Of a stretch of 64,000 nt of DNA, positions 17,238-26,300 are shown one piece after another. The stretch is from Pseudalkalibacillus sp052246725 (GTDB lineage Bacteria > Bacillota > Bacilli > Bacillales > Fictibacillaceae), in assembly GCA_052246725.1 (NCBI GenBank), contig JBQQCL010000010.1; one strand, written 5' to 3'. Each line of letters opens with the position of its first letter. Position 1 is the stretch's first letter. The position numbers were made by a program, and so were the translations under genes. The notes under the pieces were generated by a model. That model worked only from the letters and a program-made list of their open reading frames with translations. It did no database searches and had not been told where the DNA came from.

Positions 17238-17850
17238 ATGGATTTACATTATGAAGTAAGTGGGAACGGCGAACCTATTATACTCCTTCATAGTGGTGGT
17301 GCAGATGTGCGTGATTGGACGTTCGTTACGCCTCTGTTATCGAAGCATTTTAAGGTCATCACTTTTGATGGACGTGGTGTCGGAAATTCACCAGACCCAT
17401 CAGTACAAGTCAATTATGTAGAAGACCTGAAGAATCTGCTTGATTATTTTCAACTGGAAAAGGACATGCTTGTCGGTCAGTGGCCAGATTGCAAGGGATT
17501 TTACATTGGAATATCCACAAAGAGTATCGAAGCTTGTTTTGATCGGCCGCAACGCGATATGATGGTTCAAATGCAAATGGATTATTTGAACCGGATCATC
17601 CAATGGCCGGCATTTTGTAATGGTTTGGCCACAGCCACCGACGTTTGAAAGGTTAACGGAACTGACTTAGACACGCTATTTATTATCGGAGAAAAGGAAT
17701 TGTGGATAATCAGCGAGTGGCAGAATGCTTTCGAAAGAATCCGGCAGTGCGTGTCATTGAAATTCAGGATAGCGACCATATGGTGACGCTGACCCACCCT
17801 GCAGAACTATCATGCCTTATTACTGATTTCATGGAGGATGAATGTCAACA
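17238..17850 (+). pseudogene. Decayed alpha/beta hydrolase (copy of 30692-31474)
   Basis: The first ~75 codons match the intact hydrolase closely (MDLHYEVSGNGEP...). At about 17475 an 8-base deletion replaces the nucleophile elbow GHSMGG with GQWPDC in a shifted frame. Further on, about 120 bases are lost between the segment for LILIAPA and the one for SPQHDLMVQ. The frame stops at 17648, although homology to the intact gene's C-terminus continues in other frames to about 17850. The catalytic serine is gone, so the gene is dead. Confidence 0.9.
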
Positions 17851-18437
17851 TGCCACGAACACCAATAGAGAAGGAACGCATTCGGAAAATATCCCAGGAA
17901 AAAATCCATACAGCTGCAATGGAGTTGTTTATAAAACAGGGGTATCACGCTACTTCAATCAGTGATGTTGCTAGTCAAGCTGGGATTTCGAAAGGTTTGC
18001 TTTATAACTATTACAAGGGGAAAGAAGAGCTGCTTTCGAGAATGGTGGAGGTTCGGATCTAGGAGATCGCAAAAGTCCTGGAAGGAACGGCTGATTATAA
18101 AACCCCTGCTGAACAGCTGAAGTACATTATCAATGGAGCGATCAATAACGTCTGTCAAAATCCTGAAGTACACAGGTTTTATTTGCACCTGCAGACACAG
18201 CCGGAAGCTGATGAAGAATTAATAAAATACAGCAGGCAGCTGGTGGAAGAAAACGCAAAACTGTTCGAGGTGCAATGTGAGATCTTTGAAAAGATGGGAG
18301 TAGAGAACCCCCGGAAAAGGTCGTTGTACTTTTCTTCTACTCTGCAAGGAACCATGCTGATGATCTCAACTTATCCAGAGCAATTTCCCATAGAAGAGAT
18401 GAAGAAACAAATCATCGATGAATTTTGCAGACCTTAG
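17850..18437 (+). pseudogene. TetR-family regulator inactivated by one stop codon (copy of 31449-32036)
   Basis: The reading frame is collinear with the intact TetR at 31449-32036 along its whole length, but codon 18060-18062 is TAG where the intact gene has CAA (Gln). The N-terminal helix-turn-helix half (up to 75 residues, including SISDVASQAGISKGLLYNYY) and the ligand-binding half are otherwise preserved in one frame. Decay is therefore recent. A truncated DNA-binding domain could still be made, but without the dimerisation half it is unlikely to bind. Confidence 0.9.
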
Positions 18438-18470
18438 TGATATAAATAAGATTTGCAAGGAGGTTATGAT

Positions 18471-19028
18471 TTGAAAAAACAAGTATTGTTTATTCACAGC
18501 GCAGGACCCCAGGAAGGGAAGCAAGGGAGTAGTCAACTGATCGCATACTTACAAAAATCGCTTCGTTCGGATTACCATTTTTCCTCCCCTGAAATGCCAG
18601 ATCCAGATAACCCGAGATATGATCCATGGAAGAACGAACTGCAAGCGCAACTTTCTGAGTTAAAGGGTTCCCCGGTTATTCTGATCGGTCATTCATTAGG
18701 TGGCTCTGTCCTCCTGAAGTACCTGTCAGAAGAATATTGTGATTTATCCATCTCTGGTTTGTTTGTGATTGGATCACCATACTGGGGCCTTGATGATTGG
18801 CGATATAAAGAATTTGAACTCTCCGATGATTTTGCTGCAAGACTACCTCAAATCTCACAAATCTATCTTTATCATAGCTGCAATGATGAAGTTGTACCTT
18901 TTTCACATTTTGAGCACTATGCCTATAAGCTTCCAAACGCGAAGAAAAGGATCTTCGAGAACTACGGGCATTTATTCCAAGGTGATCTGCCTGAACTTAT
19001 TCATGATATTGAAGCAGTGAATCGTTAA
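18471..19028 (+). CDS. RBBP9/YdeN-family serine hydrolase
   Basis: A 185-residue single-domain alpha/beta hydrolase of the RBBP9/YdeN type. It shows the N-terminal VLFIHSAGP strand, the nucleophile elbow GHSLGGS near residue 74, a late aspartate (SCNDEVVPF) and a C-terminal histidine (ENYGHLFQ). The start is TTG at 18471, six bases after AAGGAGGT (18457-18464). The substrate is unknown. It follows the broken TetR gene by 33 bases and may once have been part of that regulon. Confidence 0.82.
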   Translation: MKKQVLFIHSAGPQEGKQGSSQLIAYLQKSLRSDYHFSSPEMPDPDNPRYDPWKNELQAQLSELKGSPVILIGHSLGGSVLLKYLSEEYCDLSISGLFVIGSPYWGLDDWRYKEFELSDDFAARLPQISQIYLYHSCNDEVVPFSHFEHYAYKLPNAKKRIFENYGHLFQGDLPELIHDIEAVNR

Positions 19029-19047
19029 TCAGAGATTTTCACATGGG

Positions 19048-19102
19048 AGAAGGTATCGGGTATTGTCCGCAAAGGATGATAGACTCTATACCTTCTTTTT
19101 TT
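19048..19102 (+). terminator. Terminator after the RBBP9-like gene
   Basis: AGAAGGTAT (19048-19056) pairs perfectly with ATACCTTCT (19088-19096) around a 31-base loop and is followed by seven T. Confidence 0.7.
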
Positions 19103-19379
19103 AAAACAGAAGAAATGCAAGTATATTACTGTTACAAATCACGTCCTCCACGAAAACCCTATAGTATCTATCCTTACCTTCGCTTTATTTTAGAATTTTT
19201 CTATCCCACTCATTGCTTCAAAGTTAAACTCACAAAAACTACACAGCTAAACCCGTAATATTCCAGGAAAAGCGTTGAAGAGTGATACAGGATTTGGTGA
19301 TGACTTGTAGAATATCATATTGTGACTGGGCTTCTTGCTTAATAGTTGTCGATCTTGATCTTAGTAAGGAGGACCTATC

Positions 19380-19469
19380 ATGAATGAATATGGCACACTA
19401 CATGACAAAGACGGACGTCATGCGTTTAGGTTTGAGCGTGTCTTTCCTAACACGGCAGTGGTGTTCTAG
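19380..19469 (+). pseudogene. N-terminal remnant of an AHSA1/SRPBCC-type protein
   Basis: A strong ribosome site (AAGGAGGA, 19366-19373) is followed by ATG 19380 and a 29-codon frame, MNEYGTLHDKDGRHAFRFER and onward, ending at TAG 19467. This opening is what I remember of many Bacillales SRPBCC/AHSA1 (Hsp90 ATPase activator-like) proteins, which are about 150-220 residues long. After RVFPNTAV the similarity ends, so only the start of the gene survives. A genuine 29-residue peptide is the alternative. The flanking 19103-19379 shows nothing else convincing. Confidence 0.55.
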
Positions 19470-19501
19470 GGTCATTAAAATGTAAAGAGGAGCAATTATT
19501 A

Positions 19502-20401
19502 ATGATATTTTCAATTATTCAATTAATCATCATGCAATTAATTTTACCTCTCGTGTTAATTATTTCCCTATGGAAAGGGTCTTTTCATAGTAAGCTCGAT
19601 TGGATTGTACAGACGATTTTTAATGTGTTTTTTATATCCTGGATATTCTTTTCATCACCATGGGATTGGTTCAGCTACTACTTGCGGTTCATATGGCCGA
19701 TATTGCTGTTACTTGGGATATATATGTCATGGAAAAAAGCACGATCCTTGCCTACTCGTATCAAATATGATTCTAAACAAAAATGGTCCCTCGGCATCTA
19801 CGGAGTACTGTTGGTGGTCTTCGGCATTTATAATGTGCTGGTGTTCTGTGGATATTCAACCGATGAACAAGCGATTGAATTGGATTTTCCGTTGAAAAAT
19901 GGGGTTTATTATATCGGTCAGGGCGGTAACCAGGTACAGATCAATTACCATAATGAATATCCTCCACAACGATACGCGCTGGACATTGTCGAGCTTAATC
20001 CATTTGGAGCACGGGCTGCTGGAATATATCCGAAACAACTCGATAAGTACGATATTTTCGGAGATGAGTTGTATAGCCCGTGTTCCGGAGAAGTCCTTGA
20101 AGCTCGTGACCATCTTCCTGATATGATACCTCCGGAAGCGGATTCCGAAAGACCAGAAGGGAATTTTGTCAATCTAAAATGTGAAGGGAAGGAAGCAAAC
20201 GTCTATATTGCCCATATGCAAGAGGGAAGTGTGGAAGTGGAAGCTGGGGATGTTGTGGAAAAAGGAGAACAAATTGGTCTTGTCGGAAATTCCGGTAATA
20301 CAAGTGAACCCCATTTACATATACATGCTGAAAAAGATGGAGAAGGTGTACCTATTCATTTCAATGGAAGGTTCCTTGTTAGAAACAGCCTGGTTTTGTA
20401 G
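19502..20401 (+). CDS. Membrane-anchored M23-family metallopeptidase
   Basis: A 299-residue protein with about four hydrophobic helices in its first 125 residues, then a LytM/M23 domain. The zinc motifs are QRYALDIVEL (HxxxD-type segment in which the usual histidine is arginine) and GNTSEPHLHIHAE with the HxH pair near the C-terminus. Such enzymes cut peptidoglycan cross-bridges or act as regulators. The apparent lack of the first histidine ligand raises the possibility of a non-catalytic member. The weak hairpin at 20389-20416 may end the transcript. Confidence 0.75.
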   Translation: MIFSIIQLIIMQLILPLVLIISLWKGSFHSKLDWIVQTIFNVFFISWIFFSSPWDWFSYYLRFIWPILLLLGIYMSWKKARSLPTRIKYDSKQKWSLGIYGVLLVVFGIYNVLVFCGYSTDEQAIELDFPLKNGVYYIGQGGNQVQINYHNEYPPQRYALDIVELNPFGARAAGIYPKQLDKYDIFGDELYSPCSGEVLEARDHLPDMIPPEADSERPEGNFVNLKCEGKEANVYIAHMQEGSVEVEAGDVVEKGEQIGLVGNSGNTSEPHLHIHAEKDGEGVPIHFNGRFLVRNSLVL

Positions 20402-20520
20402 TTTTACTAAACCAGGTTGAAAATTAAATCCAGTAATAAAATGATGCCGATCTTATTTCGGTGTATCGCTTTGCGAAATTTATTCGTTATTACAAAGAAA
20501 AAGAAAGAGAAGGGTGAGAG

Positions 20521-21069
20521 ATGAAGATGGTGAAGCATAAGAAAGCTTCTATTGCGGTCGCCCTTGTTATTCTTATTGTGCTGATTTGTGCTTTTGTTTA
20601 TTACCAAAGAAACCAACAAGAAGCATTCGAATCCTTTGTAAAAGATTATGCTTCCCTCAATGGTGAGGCTGATAAAGCCGTTGCCGACTATCGAAGAACG
20701 CTTGAATCTGGAAATGCCGATGCCGCATATGATGAAGCTGACAATGCCTATGCCTTCGTCACCGAAGCGATCTCAGCCCTCTGGGAGTTGGGAGTTCCGC
20801 CTGATCTTCCAAAAGATGTACGAGCAGAACTTGAGTCTGCATTAACAAACATAAAAGAATCGCATCGTTTAAGAAAACTCGAAATGGAGACTACGAAAAA
20901 ACTCATCGAAGAGCATGAAGGCCACTTTGATGTGAAGGAGTTGAAAACACTGGAACAATCTGCTGATCGACATGCGTCGGAAGCGGTTGATTCGATTCTC
21001 TCAGCTGGTAAACGTCTCCATCTTCCTTCAGAGGAAATAGAGCGATTGTTGTTAAAAACACATCGATGA
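20521..21069 (+). CDS. Hypothetical membrane-anchored helical protein
   Basis: A 182-residue protein with one N-terminal transmembrane helix (residues ~10-28) and a charged, almost entirely helical remainder rich in Glu, Lys and Ala. I do not recognise the family. The ribosome site is AAGGGTGAG; ATG 20521 and 20527 are both possible. It ends within a terminator and is probably expressed as a single gene. The extracellular helical bundle could bind a ligand or a cell wall component, but nothing in the sequence proves this. Confidence 0.6.
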   Translation: MKMVKHKKASIAVALVILIVLICAFVYYQRNQQEAFESFVKDYASLNGEADKAVADYRRTLESGNADAAYDEADNAYAFVTEAISALWELGVPPDLPKDVRAELESALTNIKESHRLRKLEMETTKKLIEEHEGHFDVKELKTLEQSADRHASEAVDSILSAGKRLHLPSEEIERLLLKTHR

Positions 21070-21084
21070 TCCGATGTGTTTTTT
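21054..21084 (+). terminator. Terminator overlapping the stop codon
   Basis: AAAAACACATCG (21054-21065) pairs with CGATGTGTTTTT (21072-21083). The TGA of the preceding gene lies in the loop. Confidence 0.85.
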
Positions 21085-21260
21085 GCGTTTCAGCTTGTGT
21101 CAGCATACCGAGTCTACCCCTGTCCATTACCCATCTGTAATCCTTCTCCATCAATCATCCCTTTTCTTGAATAACGATCAGAAATGATTCATATCTTTAC
21201 TTAGACATCAATTTCTAGCTGCTTTTATAAAAGAAATCAATAGGAGGGAGGTCAAGTTAG

Positions 21261-22673
21261 TTGAAAAAAGTTAAAGTTGGTTTACAGCCTCTTGTAAGTA
21301 ACATAAATTTACCCACTGTTTTGAAAACCACTATACTTCCAGGCGAATCAATGGAAAGATTATTTATTGCAACCCAGATCGGAGAGATCTTTTCCATAGG
21401 GAACGGCGTTATCAGACCTTTTTTAGATATTCGCCCGCGTATCATAAAACTAGGAGTTTCTAGTGGCGGATATGATGAACGGGGATTGCTGGGGCTTGCG
21501 TTTCATCCTAATTTTTATCAGAACGGTCTGTTTTACCTTCATTATTCAGTAGCTGGAACACAAGGTCCAGGTGCTCCCTCTAAAAGTTTCAATCCTGACC
21601 CATGTGATCCTGAAACTTTAAACCTAAGATGGGTGAATAGAGAAACGCAATATGATCATATTGATACAGTTGAAGAATGGATTTTACAATCGAGTGGTCA
21701 CCCTCAAAAACGACGGACATTACTTAACTTAAGAAGACCATTTTCTAATCATAATGGTTTCAATAGTTTGAACTTTTCTCCTGAAACAGGAAAACTTGTG
21801 TTAACCACCGGTGATGGAGGAGCAGGCTATGATCCATTTAACTTAAGTCAAGACGATCTGGAAATCGCTGGTAAAATAATTGAAATTGATGTAAGTAAGA
21901 ATACAAACATCAATCAACCACCTATTGCCACACGCTTTAATGAACTTCCACCAACAATTCAGGGAACGCTCACAGTAATGGCCAAAGGGGTTCGCAATAT
22001 ACCGGGCATTTCATATCAAAAGTTTTATAATCAGTATATTAAATATGCGGGTATTGTCGGACAGGATCTGGTCGAGTCGATCTATTCATTCGTCCAATAT
22101 AAACCAATACCTGTCACTCAGCTTATTCAGGCTTCTTTCATGAATTCTGAACTTGACCACGAAGGATTCATCAACTTTGGCTGGCGAGGGTGGGAAGGTG
22201 CTTTTCCAACTCCGGTTATAAGAGGCTGCACAAAAGATCCGGATTTGGATGAGAAAACAATTGCTTTTTATAATGAAGCAGTGACTCTTTCAGGGAGTCG
22301 ACTTCAGCCTTTGACTAGTTATTTTCATAAAGATGACAGGCCAGATAAGTTTGGAGGAACTGCGCTTACAGGAGTACAGTCCTATATGGGGAATGGAATC
22401 CCTGATTTAACAGGAAGGGTTGTGTTTACCGATCTTGCCCGGAAGGAATCCCAGCCTCAGGTTAGAGGGGCTTTAGCTTATACCAGCGTAAGACCTGATG
22501 GTAGACAGAATGATTTTAGTCTGATTCAAACCGATTATGATTTTGGGTCTCAATCAGCCTATTTTGTCGGTTTGGGAACGAATCTGAATCACTCCAGATT
22601 ATATTTAGGGGTTTATGGCTCTATGAAAGTGACTGATTTTAACCAGGGTATTGTTTTTGAAATCGTTCCATGA
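21261..22673 (+). CDS. Glucose/sorbosone dehydrogenase-like beta-propeller protein
   Basis: A 470-residue protein of the GSDH/PQQ-dependent sugar dehydrogenase fold, shown by RLFIATQIGEIFSI, DERGLLGLAFHPNFYQNGLF, FSNHNGFNSLNFSPETGKL and the late GFINFGWRGWEG segment. These enzymes oxidise aldoses with soluble quinone or have lost that function. There is no signal peptide, unusual for a PQQ enzyme, so catalysis by PQQ is doubtful. The start is TTG at 21261 after GGAGGGAGGT (21243-21252). It is converging with a membrane protein gene and has no functional partners nearby. Confidence 0.75.
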   Translation: MKKVKVGLQPLVSNINLPTVLKTTILPGESMERLFIATQIGEIFSIGNGVIRPFLDIRPRIIKLGVSSGGYDERGLLGLAFHPNFYQNGLFYLHYSVAGTQGPGAPSKSFNPDPCDPETLNLRWVNRETQYDHIDTVEEWILQSSGHPQKRRTLLNLRRPFSNHNGFNSLNFSPETGKLVLTTGDGGAGYDPFNLSQDDLEIAGKIIEIDVSKNTNINQPPIATRFNELPPTIQGTLTVMAKGVRNIPGISYQKFYNQYIKYAGIVGQDLVESIYSFVQYKPIPVTQLIQASFMNSELDHEGFINFGWRGWEGAFPTPVIRGCTKDPDLDEKTIAFYNEAVTLSGSRLQPLTSYFHKDDRPDKFGGTALTGVQSYMGNGIPDLTGRVVFTDLARKESQPQVRGALAYTSVRPDGRQNDFSLIQTDYDFGSQSAYFVGLGTNLNHSRLYLGVYGSMKVTDFNQGIVFEIVP

Positions 22674-22694
22674 ACCTTGAAGATTTGAGGATCA

Positions 22695-23255
22695 CTAAAT
22701 TATAATCCCTTTCAATCTTGTAAAAATGATTAAAGCCATTTCAACCCATAACCAGCTATAAAGGAAAGAAAATATAAAGATCATTCCAGACGTAAGAAAT
22801 GAAAAGGAATAAGAGACGACAGGACCTAAAACTGGAAAGTGAAAAATAAATAGTAGACTCATAATACCTGACATTAAAAGAATCGTACCGGTAGCAATAA
22901 TACTCAATCTCCTCTTGAAAAAGTGAAACGATGCCCCTATGCCAACCCCTAACAAACCTGTTGTAAAAGGAAATATGAATAGCTCAGTTGGCTGTAGGAT
23001 GAATAACAACATGATTGTAAGAAAATAAGACATTACTCCAAATGGAATGGAAAACATCGCACATAACAGAATAGGTGCAGTGGCTAGCGGACTTATAAAA
23101 TATCCTATAGCTGGTAAAAATCCGCCAGCGGCCTGCAGAATAGCAGCAATACAGGAAAAAATAGACCCTAAAATAAGTATCCTCGTTTTTTTATATCTAT
23201 TCATTATTAATTGAGATAAACGAACCTCATCAGAAATAGGTTTGAAAAAATACAC
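22695..23255 (-). CDS. Multi-pass membrane protein, possibly an ECF-type S component
   Basis: A 186-residue protein with about five to six hydrophobic helices covering most of its length after a short charged N-terminus. The general look (ALATAPILLCAMFSIPFGV-like glycine/alanine helices) recalls substrate-specific ECF or tryptophan-transporter-like membrane proteins, but I cannot assign it firmly. The start is GTG at 23255-23253 with GAGGTGG upstream on the minus strand. It converges with the GSDH gene, leaving only 21 bases between them. Confidence 0.55.
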   Translation of the reverse strand: MYFFKPISDEVRLSQLIMNRYKKTRILILGSIFSCIAAILQAAGGFLPAIGYFISPLATAPILLCAMFSIPFGVMSYFLTIMLLFILQPTELFIFPFTTGLLGVGIGASFHFFKRRLSIIATGTILLMSGIMSLLFIFHFPVLGPVVSYSFSFLTSGMIFIFSFLYSWLWVEMALIIFTRLKGIII

Positions 23256-23525
23256 CTTTCCACCTCGTCCTAAATGATTTATACGTTATCATACATTCTA
23301 TTTTTCATTATTAGAGATAGAACTAATAATAATCTAAACGTCAATATCCATCTTATTTGAAATAATGGGTATTAAATGAGATTCCAGGAATGTTTAAGGA
23401 AGAATTTAGGATACATAGAAACAGAGAGAAAAACATCTATATAACATGTATTTCGTCTTGTCGGACAGTCGGCGAAAACGTGTATCGCTTAAACAAAGGA
23501 AAATAGCAGGATCTTTATATATATG

Positions 23526-23553
23526 GAGGACGCTGAAGAGAGCGTCCTTTTTT
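23526..23553 (+). terminator. Orphan terminator in a 428-base gene-free gap
   Basis: GGACGCT (23528-23534) pairs with AGCGTCC (23541-23547), followed by TTTTTT. No protein gene on the plus strand precedes it between 23256 and 23520. Either a small RNA or a vanished gene lies upstream. The remainder of the gap is AT-rich without other structure I can name. Confidence 0.7.
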
Positions 23554-23683
23554 GTATCTCAAAAATTTATTAAATATTCTTTCAATTCAAAAATTTATAT
23601 TATAAGATGATAAAAAGTTCAGTATTGCTTTAATTAATTACTGTATAATTAGAATTTTTTGTTGCATTGAAAGGAAGTATGTT

Positions 23684-24226
23684 ATGGATGAAATTCACAA
23701 GAAAATAAAGGGTCTTCGAAAAAAGAATGGGTATACCCTGAAGGATCTGAGTAAGAAAACGGAGCTTTCCGTCAGTTTTCTGTCTCAAGTGGAACGTGGC
23801 TCATCTTCACTTGCCATTACGTCTTTGAAAAAAATCGCAGATGCATTCGATGTCCCCATCACAGAATTTTTTGAGACTGAAACGAATTACAATTACATCG
23901 TAAAAAAGGAAAGCAGGAAACCATTCAAAATCGAGGGTTCCCCAGCAACTTATATACGGTTGAACGGTGAATTCGCGAACAGATCCCTAGAACCGCTGAT
24001 GGTCACATTGTCGCCAAAGCAAGTCCAGACACAGACATCAAGTCACCCTGGGGAGGAATTCTATTATGTGATCCATGGAGCCGTCCTGTTCAACGTAGAT
24101 GGAAAAGAATACTTCGTAAGGGAAGGTGAATCCATTCATTTTCCTTCAACCGCACCTCACTTTTGGGAAAATCCCTTGAATGAGGAATCTACTATTCTAT
24201 GTGTTTTAACGCCTAACATTTTTTAA
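23684..24226 (+). CDS. XRE-family regulator with cupin sensor domain
   Basis: A 180-residue regulator: an XRE helix-turn-helix (residues ~6-60, with YTLKDLSKKTELSVSFLSQV as its core) followed by a cupin (~105-175, HPGEEFYYVIHG and the later HF histidine). Proteins of this type repress or activate the operon beside them, and the cupin binds a small metabolite. It sits 27 bases before the hydantoinase genes, in the same direction. An isolated TATAAT at 23644-23649 may be its -10 box, but I see no convincing -35. Confidence 0.82.
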   Translation: MDEIHKKIKGLRKKNGYTLKDLSKKTELSVSFLSQVERGSSSLAITSLKKIADAFDVPITEFFETETNYNYIVKKESRKPFKIEGSPATYIRLNGEFANRSLEPLMVTLSPKQVQTQTSSHPGEEFYYVIHGAVLFNVDGKEYFVREGESIHFPSTAPHFWENPLNEESTILCVLTPNIF

Positions 24227-24253
24227 AAATCATAGAGAAGAAAGGTGGTCATT

Positions 24254-26299
24254 ATGAGAGTAGCAACAGATATCGGAGGGACATTTACGGACCTGGTTTA
24301 TGTAGACCAAAATGGAAAAGTCGGGATTGCTAAGACACATACCACCCCACCTAATTTTGAAAAGGGTGTCGTAGATGTCATCGAAAAAAGCGAGATCGAC
24401 CAGAAAGCCATCAAAACGTTCATCCATGGTACGACTGTGATCATCAACGCATTGACGGAAAGGAAAGGTGCGAAAACAGCCCTGATCACAACAAAAGGGT
24501 TCCGTGATGTACTGGAAATCGCAAGGGGAAACAGGCCGGACTTGTTCAATGTACGTTATCAAAAACCTGCACCTTTTGTTGATCGCTACTTGAGAAGAGA
24601 GGTCGATGAAAGGCTTGACCATAACGGGAACGTCATTACTCCCTTCGATCAAGACCAGGTAAAGGAGATCGTCAATTACTTTCAAAAAGAAGGCGTAGAA
24701 GCGATCGCTGTCGCTTATTTACATGCATACAACAATCCGCAGCATGAAAAAGAAACGGTCCAGTTGATCAAGGAGCTTTGGCCGGAAGTTGCCGTCACTG
24801 CTTCACATGAGGTCACGAAGGAATGGCGGGAGTATGAGCGGACAAGCACCGTGATATTGAATTCGTATGTCAAGCCGACAGCTGCTTCATATGTGGATCG
24901 GCTTAACAACAAGCTTCTAGAGAACGATGCGGATAGCCATAATTACATCATGCAGTCGAATGGCGGAACGACAACCTTCGATCAAGCTAAACAGACACCG
25001 ATCAACATGGTTGAATCGGGTCCTGTGGCAGGAATATATGGTTCCGCAGTCCTCGGAGAAATGATCGGGGAAGAAAACATCATAGCGTTCGACATCGGTG
25101 GGACGACGGCAAAATGTTCACTGATCAATAAAGGGGAAGTCAAGGTTTCAACGGACTATTATATTGAAAAAAACCAGCGGAGCGCTGGTTATCCGATCAA
25201 AGTTCCGGTTGTCGATATTGTTGAAATCGGGAACGGAGGAGGGTCCATCGCATGGATTGATGAAGGTGGCTCTCTTAAAGTCGGTCCCCAATCGGCAGGG
25301 GCAGTCCCAGGACCTGTCGCCTATGGACAAGGCGGGACTGAACCGACAACGACGGATGCGAATTTGATCACCGGTCGTTTATCTCCAGAAAACTTCGATT
25401 ATACAGTTGATCTCGATCATGTCAAAAAAGCGATCGATGAAAAAGTATCGAACCGGTTTGGATTATCCACAGAGGAAGGGGCACTCGGGATCATCCGTAT
25501 CGCCAACTCGAATATGCTGAACGCCTTGAAGCTTATTTCAGTCCGTAAAGGATACAATCCAAAGGAGTTCACACTCGTCGCGTTCGGTGGTGGGGGTTCG
25601 ATGCATGCCCCTGCACTCGCTCAGGACCTTGGAGTCAAGAAAGTGGTAGTCCCTGTCGCATCATCCGTCTTCTCAGCGTGGGGGATGCTTATGACTGACC
25701 TACGACACGATTATATACAGACTTATATCAAACGATTGAATGAAATTGATTTAGAAGGGTTGAATGAAGAGTGGACAACGTTGGAAGACCAGGCGACAAA
25801 GCAATATGAAGAGGAAGATGTGACAACTGACCGGGTCCTGTTCACTCGCTTTGCTGATATGCGATATCTCGGTCAGGAGCACACAGTGAAGGTACCGGTT
25901 CCTGAAGGAGAGCTTTCGAAGGAATCGATAGAAGAAGTGATCCGGAGGTTCCATGAACTTCATGAAAAGAATTTCACGTTCAAATTGGAGGAGGCGCAGA
26001 CTGAGATCGTCAATCTTCACCTGACAGCCTTTGGAAGGGTCCAGAAACCGGAATTACAAAAGCTCGCACGTTCCAGTGACAATTTGGAAGTTGCCCTGAA
26101 AGAAACAAGGAGCGTGTTTTACGAAGAGGAAGGATGGTTGGAGACCGACGTATTCCATCGTGAGTTGCTTTCACCGGGAATGAAGGTGGTAGGACCCGCG
26201 ATCATCGAAGAACCTTCAGCTACCACGGTCTTATATCCTGGCCAGACATTGACAGTGGACGTTTATGGAAACTTAATCATCGATACGGGGGTGGAATGA
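24254..26299 (+). CDS. hyuA: Hydantoinase/oxoprolinase family protein, subunit A
   Basis: A 681-residue ATP-dependent hydrolase subunit with the actin-like ATPase start RVATDIGGTFTD (residues 2-13), the FIHGTTVIINAL segment, FDIGGTTAKCSLI and GGGGSMHAPALAQDLG. With subunit B it opens cyclic amides such as 5-oxoproline or N-methylhydantoin, or carboxylates ketones in some relatives. The start is ATG 24254, since AAAGGTGG (24240-24247) is spaced correctly. It is followed directly by hyuB (1-base gap). The real substrate is not readable; the NCS1 permease downstream suggests a ureide, hydantoin or base-like ring. Confidence 0.87.
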   Translation: MRVATDIGGTFTDLVYVDQNGKVGIAKTHTTPPNFEKGVVDVIEKSEIDQKAIKTFIHGTTVIINALTERKGAKTALITTKGFRDVLEIARGNRPDLFNVRYQKPAPFVDRYLRREVDERLDHNGNVITPFDQDQVKEIVNYFQKEGVEAIAVAYLHAYNNPQHEKETVQLIKELWPEVAVTASHEVTKEWREYERTSTVILNSYVKPTAASYVDRLNNKLLENDADSHNYIMQSNGGTTTFDQAKQTPINMVESGPVAGIYGSAVLGEMIGEENIIAFDIGGTTAKCSLINKGEVKVSTDYYIEKNQRSAGYPIKVPVVDIVEIGNGGGSIAWIDEGGSLKVGPQSAGAVPGPVAYGQGGTEPTTTDANLITGRLSPENFDYTVDLDHVKKAIDEKVSNRFGLSTEEGALGIIRIANSNMLNALKLISVRKGYNPKEFTLVAFGGGGSMHAPALAQDLGVKKVVVPVASSVFSAWGMLMTDLRHDYIQTYIKRLNEIDLEGLNEEWTTLEDQATKQYEEEDVTTDRVLFTRFADMRYLGQEHTVKVPVPEGELSKESIEEVIRRFHELHEKNFTFKLEEAQTEIVNLHLTAFGRVQKPELQKLARSSDNLEVALKETRSVFYEEEGWLETDVFHRELLSPGMKVVGPAIIEEPSATTVLYPGQTLTVDVYGNLIIDTGVE

Positions 26300-26300
26300 G

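Noticed and set aside
19043..19258. 71-codon frame after the RBBP9-like gene
   Set aside because: It overlaps the terminator hairpin at 19048-19102 and shows no family features.
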